Assembly (NCBI GenBank): GCA_002311975.1
Contig: DCAL01000068.1
Span: 49,296-61,584 of the forward strand
Direction: 5' to 3'
From: Fidelibacterota bacterium UBA1134
GTDB lineage: Bacteria > Fidelibacterota > Marinisomatia > Marinisomatales > S15-B10
DNA length: 12,289 nt
A program made the position numbers and the translations under genes. Under the pieces are notes generated by a model. The model was not told the DNA's origin. It made no database searches and saw only the letters and a list, made by a program, of their open reading frames with translations. Below are positions 6,978 to 12,289 of the stretch, piece after piece; the first letter of the stretch is position 1, and every line of letters begins with the position of its first letter.

Positions 6978-6994
6978 TAGTTATCCTAACTCAA
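6966..6994 (-). promoter_or_regulatory. Predicted sigma70-like promoter of the toxin-antitoxin pair
   Basis: On the minus strand, TTGAGT (6994-6989) and TATACA (6971-6966) are separated by exactly 17 bp. The -35 box lies within the last codons of marR and the -10 lies inside the palindrome at 6965-6977. The start of transcription would fall near 6959, leaving a leader of about 75 nt before the antitoxin start. Each hexamer matches consensus at four of six positions. The surrounding 90 bp are clearly AT-richer than neighbouring genes. Confidence 0.5.
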
Positions 6995-7411
6995 CCTCAA
7001 CTGTTCCTTTGACAGGCTCCAGAGAACCCCTTCCAAAGACTCTCTGATCACTTCCCGTTCTTCATCTGAAAGCTGGTTCTCGATTCTTTCACCAAGCTCG
7101 GCGTTTCGTGACTCAAGTTGACTCAGCACCTCTTCTCCCGCATCAGTCAGAAAAACGCGGTTCACTCTACGATCACTCTGGCTCCGCTCCCTCTTCAGAA
7201 CTCCTTTCTTCTCAAGATTACCTATCAACCGTGTCACGGTACTGTTGTCGAGACCCAGTTTCTGTGCCAGTGTTGACATATCGATGCCTCCATCGGGGAC
7301 GGAAAAAAGGATGAAACACTGGGAGAGAGTCTGCCCTTCCTGACAAATCTGTTTTCTGTGAAGGGCGTTGAGTGTGAGAGTCAGTTCAGTGAGGAGCTCG
7401 TCAAATTCCAT
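6986..7411 (-). CDS. MarR-family transcriptional regulator
   Basis: The 141-residue winged-helix regulator has the standard MarR layout: N-terminal dimerisation helix (1-25), helix-turn-helix with recognition helix DNSTVTRLIGNLEKKG (55-70), wing with the conserved SDRRVNRVFLT (Asp80-Arg81-Arg82), and a long C-terminal dimerisation helix (90-138). Such proteins bind palindromes at their own promoter and release when they bind a ligand or are oxidised. Two cysteines, Cys23 and Cys32, lie near the dimer/ligand region and could be redox-sensitive (inference). ATG 7411 has no Shine-Dalgarno, matching the very short leader of about 10 nt predicted from its promoter. It is flanked by two copies of one palindrome, which suggests autoregulation and control of the downstream toxin-antitoxin pair. 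Confidence 0.9.
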   Translation of the reverse strand: MEFDELLTELTLTLNALHRKQICQEGQTLSQCFILFSVPDGGIDMSTLAQKLGLDNSTVTRLIGNLEKKGVLKRERSQSDRRVNRVFLTDAGEEVLSQLESRNAELGERIENQLSDEEREVIRESLEGVLWSLSKEQLRLS

Positions 7412-7413
7412 GA

Positions 7414-7426
7414 TTGTATTCTACAA
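7414..7426. promoter_or_regulatory. Palindromic operator copy 1 (TTGTA-N3-TACAA)
   Basis: This is a perfect inverted repeat with 5-bp arms and a 3-bp centre (TTC on the plus strand). It starts 3 bp upstream of the marR ATG and covers the predicted transcription start. Its arms and spacing are identical to the copy at 6965-6977. The position is that of a classical MarR autoregulatory operator. Confidence 0.6.
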
Positions 7427-7428
7427 GT

Positions 7429-7457
7429 AATATACAGTCAGGAGCCTTTTCTCACAA
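7429..7457 (-). promoter_or_regulatory. Predicted sigma70-like promoter of marR
   Basis: On the minus strand, TTGTGA (7457-7452) and TATATT (7434-7429) have a 17-bp spacer. The -35 box is formed by the last codon and stop codon of the methyltransferase gene. The -10 matches consensus at five of six positions. Transcription would begin near 7421, inside the palindrome, giving a leader of about 10 nt. TAGAAT at 7423-7418 is a competing -10 without a good -35. Confidence 0.5.
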
Positions 7458-8339
7458 GGCATCAATTGCGGCTCTGAGCTTTTCAGTATGTTCCGGCGTT
7501 GAACCGCAACAGCTGCCCACCATCCTCACACCGAGATGGAGGGCGCGGCGCATCTGCTCAGCAAACTCTGCTACAGTATAGACCTCTTCCATGTGACCTT
7601 CTGGCGTCGGCATGGACTTCCCCAGGTTGGGATACAGTCCCACCGGCAGGGAAGTGAGAGCGAGGAGATGAGTAACCGCATGGACGGACAGCTCCAGATT
7701 GGAGCAGTTCACGAGTATGGCCGCCACCTCTGATTCTTCGGCAAGGGCCGCCGCATCCACCAGAGTCTCACCGCCCAAAAGGTGCTGTTCATCGGAGAGG
7801 ATATAGCTGATCCAGCACGGCTGAGCTATACGGCGGCACGCTTTGAGCGCCTCGCGGGATTCATCGAGACGGCCCATTGTCTCCAGAAGAATCAGATCAA
7901 CACCTGCATCAGAAAGCCAGCTTGCCATCTGGGCGAATTCACCATCAGCCGACTCATCGCCGGGATAGAGCTGGGGTGAATAACAATCTTCCAGCGGAGC
8001 GATGGACCCGGCCACGAAAATGCCGCTGCCTGCCGCTGCCCGCGCCAGCTTCACTGCCCGGCCCGTTGCCTCCCGCGCCCGTTCTTGCGCTTCATCCTCG
8101 TCAGCGGTGATCTTCAGGAAAGTGCGCGGTGTCGTACGGAATGTATCGGTAATGATAAGCTCGGTGCCAGCTGCGACATACTCCCGGTGGATTTCGCGCA
8201 CAGCGGCCGGATTCTCCTCAACTGCAACCGCCGACCAGAGTGGGAGTGACGACTCTATGCCGCGCCGGATTAGCTCCGTCCCCATGGCGCCGTCCATCAG
8301 CAGCGGCGGACCAACCGCAAGCCGTTCGGAGAGACTCAC
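7452..8339 (-). CDS. Homocysteine S-methyltransferase family protein
   Basis: The product (295 residues from GTG 8339) is a zinc-dependent methyltransferase of the MmuM/BHMT/MetH N-terminal type, a TIM barrel that uses homocysteine thiolate as methyl acceptor. Visible motifs in order are LLMDGAMGTEL, the ITDTFRTTP strand in the place of TNTF, VAGSIAP, LLETM, VNCS with the first zinc Cys212, and VGSCCGSTPEH with Cys277 and Cys278. The methyl donor (S-methylmethionine, a betaine or other) cannot be deduced. An upstream in-frame GTG 8360 would add seven residues. I prefer 8339 because it overlaps the SDR stop as GTGA, follows a GGA-rich stretch and begins like relatives (MSLSERL). Ser/Thr replacement in the TNTF strand is a small departure. 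Confidence 0.85.
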   Translation of the reverse strand: MSLSERLAVGPPLLMDGAMGTELIRRGIESSLPLWSAVAVEENPAAVREIHREYVAAGTELIITDTFRTTPRTFLKITADEDEAQERAREATGRAVKLARAAAGSGIFVAGSIAPLEDCYSPQLYPGDESADGEFAQMASWLSDAGVDLILLETMGRLDESREALKACRRIAQPCWISYILSDEQHLLGGETLVDAAALAEESEVAAILVNCSNLELSVHAVTHLLALTSLPVGLYPNLGKSMPTPEGHMEEVYTVAEFAEQMRRALHLGVRMVGSCCGSTPEHTEKLRAAIDAL

Positions 8340-9127
8340 TTTTCCATTCCGTAGAACCACATCATAAGACGGGTAAAAGCCCTGGGGAAGTGCCGCACCA
8401 TGGCGTACATGAACTTTGTATCGGTCGACACCAGAATCAGGAAGCGGCCTTTGCTCATCCCCGCTATGAGCCTGTCCACGACCTTATCAACCTCCATTAT
8501 CTTGAACTTGTGAAACCAGTCGGCGTGGCTTTCCAGATGATCGTCCACCATGGGCGTATGTACTGCCGGCGGCGCCGCCACAGACATCTGAATGCCGTAC
8601 TTTTTTACTTCGTGCCGCAGTGCGTCCGAAAAACCGGTGAGAGCAAACTTGCTGGCGCCGTAGGAAACGTAGGTCGGCAGCCCCTTGAGTCCGGACATGG
8701 ATGAGATGCTCACGATATAGCCGCTCTCCTGGCTCTTCATAAGAGGCAGGACGTTGCGCACAAACTCTACCGCGCCGAGGTAGTTGACTTCAATATGCTG
8801 GCGAATTCTCTCCGGGGGCGTCTCTTCAAAAGTCATCGGACCAGCCACACCGGCACAATTGGCCATGATGTCTACGCCGCCCAGTTCATCCACCGCCGTC
8901 TGCACAACAGCAGCCACATCCTCCGGACTGGTCACATCAGCGGTCGCCACCACCGCCTGTCCTCCCTTCACACGAATCTCCTGAGCAACTTTTTCCAGTT
9001 CTCCCTTCCGCCGCGCCGATAGAACAACCTTCACTCCCAGCTCAGCAAACCGCAATGCAATTCCCCTCCCTATGCCGCTCGAGGCCCCGGTTACGATGGC
9101 GCGCTTGCCGTCAAATCGGTATGACAT
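8336..9127 (-). CDS. SDR oxidoreductase, 3-ketodihydrosphingosine-reductase-like
   Basis: This 263-residue classical SDR has TGASSGIG (13-20) for NAD(P) binding, NCAG at 90-93 and the catalytic set Ser142/143, Tyr156 and Lys160 (YGASK). Arg39-Arg40 after the second strand favour NADP. The segment after strand 6 (APPAVHTPMV) and a C-terminal extension after GRFLILVS, ending in a hydrophobic Phe/Met/Trp-rich helix, resemble KDSR-type reductases and other lipid-linked SDRs. The helix may touch the membrane. The substrate is inferred only at that level. ATG 9127 is preceded by AAGGAG about 10 bases upstream, the strongest ribosome site of this block. Its stop overlaps the methyltransferase start, so both are co-translated. 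Confidence 0.85.
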   Translation of the reverse strand: MSYRFDGKRAIVTGASSGIGRGIALRFAELGVKVVLSARRKGELEKVAQEIRVKGGQAVVATADVTSPEDVAAVVQTAVDELGGVDIMANCAGVAGPMTFEETPPERIRQHIEVNYLGAVEFVRNVLPLMKSQESGYIVSISSMSGLKGLPTYVSYGASKFALTGFSDALRHEVKKYGIQMSVAAPPAVHTPMVDDHLESHADWFHKFKIMEVDKVVDRLIAGMSKGRFLILVSTDTKFMYAMVRHFPRAFTRLMMWFYGMEK

Positions 9128-9162
9128 TTTATTCAGTCTCCTTAATTGTCAATCAGAGTTTC

Positions 9163-9696
9163 TCAATCATCTTTGAGGATACCAAAGCTATAGTGATCGA
9201 CTCTTTCTCCTCCGATCTCCAGATAGCCCCGCTTCGTCCCTTCCAAGTGATAGCCGTTCTTTTCCAGCACACGCTGTGAAGCCGGATTGTGAACCGAACA
9301 CTCTGCCTCGATCCGTTCAGTATCCGATAGCGTAAAGATCATCCGCGTCAGTTCCGCCACAGCCGAAGAGCCGTAGCCGCGGCCCCAGAACTGTTTCGAA
9401 ATGGTGTAACCGATACGGCCAATCCGATGCTCAGGATCGAGCTTATCGAATGAAACTACGCCCACCGGGCTGTCGGTACTTTCATCTATTACCACCCACT
9501 TATACTCTCGGTGTACTAAACTGCTGAGATCTGTTTCAGTGTAGCGGCCCAACTCCTGCCGCAGTTGCAGCAGACGACGCGCCTTAAGCGGCTGATGCTG
9601 ACGTGCCTCGGGCTGTGACAGGAGCGCCTCCCAGAACTCGATGTCCTCATCATCAATGAACTTCAGCCTTACGGCGGGGAGCGACGGCTCAGTCAC
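9163..9696 (-). CDS. GNAT-family N-acetyltransferase (RimJ/RimL-like)
   Basis: The 177-residue protein has the GNAT acetyl-CoA site QFWGRGYGSSAV (102-113; Q-x-x-G-x-G-x-G/A). A preceding strand (IGRIGYTIS) and the HNPASQRVLEKNGYHLEG stretch (136-153) are typical of the RimJ/RimL/SpeG branch. It likely acetylates an amino group of a small molecule or a protein N-terminus in the cytoplasm; the acceptor is unknown. The start is taken at GTG 9696, without an evident ribosome site. It lies 35 bp upstream of the SDR gene and 29 bp after csaA on the same strand, consistent with one transcript. Confidence 0.87.
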   Translation of the reverse strand: MTEPSLPAVRLKFIDDEDIEFWEALLSQPEARQHQPLKARRLLQLRQELGRYTETDLSSLVHREYKWVVIDESTDSPVGVVSFDKLDPEHRIGRIGYTISKQFWGRGYGSSAVAELTRMIFTLSDTERIEAECSVHNPASQRVLEKNGYHLEGTKRGYLEIGGERVDHYSFGILKDD

Positions 9697-9725
9697 GGCA
9701 GTTGATGAAAAACATTCTTGCGACT

Positions 9726-10070
9726 TTATGAGATACGCGTTCCATCGGGCACCTCTGAATCCAGCTGCAAAAGGACGACGCCCGCTTCTTCGGGAGATGC
9801 GCCGAGAACCAGAACTTCGGACTTGAATCCGGCAATCCGTTTGGGAGCAAAGTTCACCACCGCCAACACCTGCCGCCCCAGAAGGTCTCGCTTACGATAG
9901 AGATCGGTGATCTGGGCGCTGGACCGTTTCGTCCCGAGGGAACCAAGATCGATGGTGAGCTTATAGGCGGGACGCCTCGCTTCAGAAAAGTCTTTAACCT
10001 TAATGATAGTCCCCAGCCGGATATCGATCTTTGTGAAATCAAGAATTTCTATCATTGTCTTTGCCGCCAT
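9726..10070 (-). CDS. csaA: CsaA-like tRNA-binding (EMAPII/OB-fold) protein
   Basis: The 114-residue product is a single OB-fold tRNA-binding domain of the CsaA/YgjH type. Signatures are FTKIDIRLGTI (12-22), FSEARRPAYKLTIDLG (28-43), SSAQITDLY (50-58), VVNFAPKRIAGFKSEVLVLG (71-90) and a closing VPDGTRI. Family members bind tRNA or, in Bacillus CsaA, act as a chaperone in protein export. The length matches free-standing CsaA, so it is not a fragment of a MetG-type synthetase. ATG 10070 follows a weak GGGAT; the internal ATG at residue 6 is an alternative. It is the first gene of the leftward transcription unit, facing the 521-bp divergent region. Confidence 0.92.
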   Translation of the reverse strand: MAAKTMIEILDFTKIDIRLGTIIKVKDFSEARRPAYKLTIDLGSLGTKRSSAQITDLYRKRDLLGRQVLAVVNFAPKRIAGFKSEVLVLGASPEEAGVVLLQLDSEVPDGTRIS

Positions 10071-10251
10071 TCTTTATCCCAGCGGTAACTTAACACCGGC
10101 GGTGGGAAGTTGAAGCATCACTATAACTTGGGATGTGAAGCGGTGATCGCCACATCAAAAAGTCCTTCGCATCTTGGACGCGTAAAGTTTCGAAGCGACC
10201 CTCTGAGAAGAATCATTCTAACTGGGAGAATAGACTTCTCCTCTTTGTGTT

Positions 10252-10269
10252 TCTCCCCTTCAGGGGAGA
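10252..10269. repeat. Inverted repeat (7-bp stem, TTCA loop)
   Basis: TCTCCCC at 10252-10258 and GGGGAGA at 10263-10269 form a perfect 7-bp stem around TTCA. No T-run follows on either strand, so it is not a typical intrinsic terminator. It resembles short GC-rich palindromes dispersed in intergenic regions of some bacteria (inference). Confidence 0.45.
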
Positions 10270-10320
10270 GAAGATCCAGTTCGCCAGTTCATTGATAACG
10301 CCACCCATCTGTCAATCCGA

Positions 10321-10350
10321 GGACTAAAAGTCCGCCGTTTATTTGGCGGA
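10321..10350. repeat. Two mutually exclusive hairpins sharing three bases
   Basis: GGACT-AAA-AGTCC (10321-10333) and TCCGCC-N8-GGCGGA (10331-10350) each form a perfect stem, but both need bases 10331-10333, so only one can form at a time. In a rightward transcript they would lie roughly 240 nt before the permease start. In a leftward transcript the second stem is followed by CTTTT. Confidence 0.4.
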
Positions 10351-10591
10351 AGGGACGACCGTCGCAGACTCTTCGAGAGGAATCTATACTAATGCACGGG
10401 GATCTGTCTTCTTGGTCGGTCCCCATTGTGGAGGGTACATCCCTCTCGCTTCGGCTTCGCCTTCGATTATGATTCAAACATAGCCGTTATATTCAATCCA
10501 CTGTCGATACCGATCATCTGAAAAGATTAACATTCTTCCAACCACGCTTCCTCTGGCGTACTGTCAGATAATTCTCTAAACTCTCTTTCTC

Positions 10592-11908
10592 ATGGTACGC
10601 AACGCCCCGCCAGCCGAAATGAAACGCGTCATCGGTCTCCTCGATATCACAATGATCAGTGTAGGCGCCATCCTTGCATCGGGTATTTTTCTGGTGCCGG
10701 CCACTATCGCCCTGCACATTCAGTCGCCATCGCTTACGCTGATGCTCTGGATGGGCGGAGGTATTATCTCTCTGTTCGGCGCCCTTTCTATCGCTGAACT
10801 GGGCGCAGCGATGCCCCGCTCGGGCGGACAGTACGTTTACCTGACGGAAGCTTACGGACCCATCTGGGGATTCCTCTACGGCTGGTCAGCACTCAGCGTC
10901 ATTAACACAGCCTCAATTGCTGCTGTTGGCGTCGCCTTTGCGGAATACTTCAGCTACTTTACGCCGCTCACCTCAAGTAGCGTTCAAGTGGTGGCTGTAG
11001 CATCAGTCGTGGTCTTGACAGCCGTAAATGTCATCGGCGTCAGAACGGGCATCTGGACACAGAACATCCTCACATTTATCAAAGTGGGCATCTTCGGTGG
11101 CATCATTATTCTCGGACTGGTATTGCCGGGAGGTGAGATGCGCCACCTTTCGGGAGGAGCCAAATTTGTCCCTTCATTCGGTTCTATTGGACTGGCCATG
11201 ATTGCTATTCTCTGGACATACGACGCGTGGATCGAAATCAGCTATGTTGCCGGTGAGGTGAAGAACCCCGGCCGAAATATTCCCCTCGCTTCGCTTCTGT
11301 CCATGGTTGCTATTATTGCCATTTACGGTCTCGCCAATTTCGTTTTCATCTATGCCTTGTCAATGGAGAAGATGGCCTCTTCAACACTGGTGGCTTCAGA
11401 CGCTGCTGAAGTCTTCCTCGGTCCGGCGGGGGCGTCCCTCATAGCTATAGCAATCCTAATTTCCACGCTTGGCGCTAACAACGCCAACATTCTCACAAGC
11501 GCCCGCATCACCTACGCCATGGCGCGCGAGAAACGATTCATCCGTGCTACGGCGGCGGTCCACTCCAGATTCAAGACGCCTGCCAACGCTCTGATTCTTC
11601 AAGGAGTGTGGGCTGCCATTCTCACCTTTACAGGATCGTATGATCAGCTCATCACCTACATGATTTTCGCCTCCTGGATTTTCTACGGTATGTCCGCCGG
11701 TGCGGTCATTATTCTAAGGAAGAAGCGCCCCGATCTGGAGCGACCGTACCGTGTCTGGGGATACCCGTGGGTGCCTGTTATCTTCATCATTTTCGCACTG
11801 TGGCTCACAGCCAATACAATCTTGGAAGCTCCCCGGGATGCGACCATCGGTGCAGGATTGATTCTTCTGGGACTCCCTGCCTATTTTTACTGGAATGCAA
11901 AACGCTGA
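10592..11908 (+). CDS. APC-superfamily amino acid permease
   Basis: The 438-residue protein is a 12-helix inner-membrane transporter of the APC (LAT/AAT-like) family. The substrate-binding loop of helix 1 reads ISVGAILASGIFLVP (about 22-36). Helix 2 to the next loop carries AELGAAMPRSGGQYVYLTEAYG (66-87), a family hallmark. Helix 6 includes the conserved acidic/aromatic AILWTYDAWIEISYVAGEVKNPGRNIP. The length is typical. It likely imports amino acids by H+ symport or exchange; specificity is not visible. ATG 10592 lacks a Shine-Dalgarno; ATG 10619 (MKRVIGLLD) is equally compatible with the family. The M20 peptidase gene begins 4 nt after the stop, pointing to a joint role in amino-acid or peptide use. 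Confidence 0.92.
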   Translation: MVRNAPPAEMKRVIGLLDITMISVGAILASGIFLVPATIALHIQSPSLTLMLWMGGGIISLFGALSIAELGAAMPRSGGQYVYLTEAYGPIWGFLYGWSALSVINTASIAAVGVAFAEYFSYFTPLTSSSVQVVAVASVVVLTAVNVIGVRTGIWTQNILTFIKVGIFGGIIILGLVLPGGEMRHLSGGAKFVPSFGSIGLAMIAILWTYDAWIEISYVAGEVKNPGRNIPLASLLSMVAIIAIYGLANFVFIYALSMEKMASSTLVASDAAEVFLGPAGASLIAIAILISTLGANNANILTSARITYAMAREKRFIRATAAVHSRFKTPANALILQGVWAAILTFTGSYDQLITYMIFASWIFYGMSAGAVIILRKKRPDLERPYRVWGYPWVPVIFIIFALWLTANTILEAPRDATIGAGLILLGLPAYFYWNAKR

Positions 11909-11912
11909 GTGT

Positions 11913-12289
11913 ATGACGAAGACAGTCAAACTGATATCAGAAGCCGTTGATTCACTCAGAGATGATATGGTCCGCTGCTGCCAGAAGCTAATCCAGACGC
12001 CAAGCCTGCCGGATGAGGAACATGAAGTCCAGGAACTTGTGTGCCACAAACTCAAATCGTTGGGACTGGAGGTGGACACCTTCCGATGCCAGTTCAACGA
12101 ACTGAGCAGCCACCCCGCGTTCTGTGACGACGGTTTCTCCCCCGACTCCCGCAGCGATGTTGTGGCTCTCTGGAAAGGCTGCGATGGTGAGGCCGGCCGA
12201 TCACTCATCCTGAACGGGCATGTGGATGTTGTGAGCGTCGGCGACCCATCACTCTGGAACGACTCGCCCTGGAGCGGAGCAATCAAAGA
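11913..12289 (+). CDS. M20-family metallopeptidase/deacylase, N-terminal part
   Basis: An open frame starts at ATG 11913 and runs off the right edge (about 125 residues). LILNGHVDVVSVGDPSLW contains the M20 metal ligand His103 and its partner Asp105 (HxD). It is followed by DSPWSG, the normal context in ArgE/DapE/acetylornithine-deacetylase and carboxypeptidase relatives. The N-terminal helix with LIQTPSLPDEE matches the family's usual opening. A Cys/Phe-containing insert at 58-82 is longer than in DapE and suggests the ArgE-like acetylornithine-deacetylase/succinyl-diaminopimelate group. Which amide is cleaved cannot be decided without the remaining two thirds. It sits 4 nt after the permease and is surely in the same transcript. 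Confidence 0.85.
   Translation, partial: MTKTVKLISEAVDSLRDDMVRCCQKLIQTPSLPDEEHEVQELVCHKLKSLGLEVDTFRCQFNELSSHPAFCDDGFSPDSRSDVVALWKGCDGEAGRSLILNGHVDVVSVGDPSLWNDSPWSGAIK

Larger units (their letters stand above)
10071..10591. other. Divergent intergenic region with several short hairpins
   Basis: This 521-bp stretch separates csaA (left) from the permease (right) and must hold both promoters. I see no convincing gene: short frames of about 60 codons on either strand look unlike protein. It contains several inverted repeats: CACCG-G-CGGTG (10094-10104), GGAGAA/TTCTCC (10225-10241), TCTCCCC/GGGGAGA (10252-10269), GGACT/AGTCC (10321-10333), TCCGCC/GGCGGA (10331-10350), CTCT/AGAG (10369-10379) and GAGGG/CCCTC (10431-10445). 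None is followed by a strong T-run, though on the minus strand the TCCGCC hairpin is followed by a short CTTTT. A GATAAT at 10567-10572 could be a permease -10, but no matching -35 is seen. I recognise no known riboswitch or tRNA. Confidence 0.5.

Noticed and set aside
7441..7460. Terminator after the methyltransferase gene (GCCTT/AAGGC stem)
   Set aside because: The stem is only five bases and is followed by TCCTGAC, not a T-run; the segment is better explained as part of the marR promoter.
10110..10295. Possible 61-residue protein on the plus strand
   Set aside because: The composition is unlike protein; it covers two hairpins and has no Shine-Dalgarno.
10346..10366. Resemblance of AGGGACGACCGTCGC to a T-box antiterminator bulge
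   Set aside because: The core GGTGGNACCGCG is not matched without several changes, and no specifier stem or terminator with a T-run follows.
10289..10477. Possible small protein on the minus strand in the intergenic region
   Set aside because: The 62-residue frame is Arg/Ser-rich without a motif, has no ribosome site and overlaps inverted repeats; it looks like a chance frame.
11714..12286. 190-codon minus-strand frame across the permease end and the peptidase start
   Set aside because: It is Ser-rich without motifs and lies antisense to a recognisable permease C-terminus and M20 N-terminus.

Overview
The window is a gene-dense bacterial chromosome segment with no phage, IS or CRISPR signal. 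Fifteen genes read leftward on the minus strand (148 to 10070). A C-terminal gene fragment reads rightward at the left edge, and two genes read rightward at the right edge. Moderate GC, frequent TTG/GTG starts, long runs of overlapping genes and housekeeping content suggest a free-living, probably Gram-negative bacterium. An FCB-group lineage such as Neomarinimicrobiota is a guess from overall flavour, not from a marker gene.

Left block (148-6430, minus). Genes overlap or nearly touch in transcription order: mutY (with a complete Nudix box), a YprB-like DEDDh exonuclease with a TPR-like tail, a PlsC-type acyltransferase, a dihydropteridine-reductase-like SDR, a DJ-1/PfpI protein, a HAD phosphatase, a four-helix His-rich membrane protein and an exported thioredoxin-like protein with a WCKNC site. 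Several fit DNA-oxidation repair and thiol or carbonyl stress, but no single pathway is evident.

Middle block (6405-7457, minus). A MarR regulator is followed by a RHH antitoxin and a RelE/ParE toxin. The toxin reading frame is broken by an apparent one-base deletion. The most striking regulatory signal is here. The same 13-bp palindrome, TTGTA-N3-TACAA, occurs just upstream of marR and again just downstream of marR at the toxin-antitoxin promoter. Each copy sits on a sigma70-like promoter with a 17-bp spacer. This suggests one MarR protein controls both itself and the toxin-antitoxin pair.

Right-middle block (7452-10070, minus). In transcription order: a CsaA-like tRNA-binding protein, a GNAT acetyltransferase, an SDR resembling 3-ketodihydrosphingosine reductases, and a homocysteine S-methyltransferase-type enzyme translationally coupled to that SDR.

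Right edge. A 521-bp divergent intergenic region (10071-10591) holds several short hairpins and no convincing gene. It precedes an APC-family amino-acid permease and, 4 nt later, the N-terminus of an M20 metallopeptidase, a plausible uptake-plus-hydrolysis pair.
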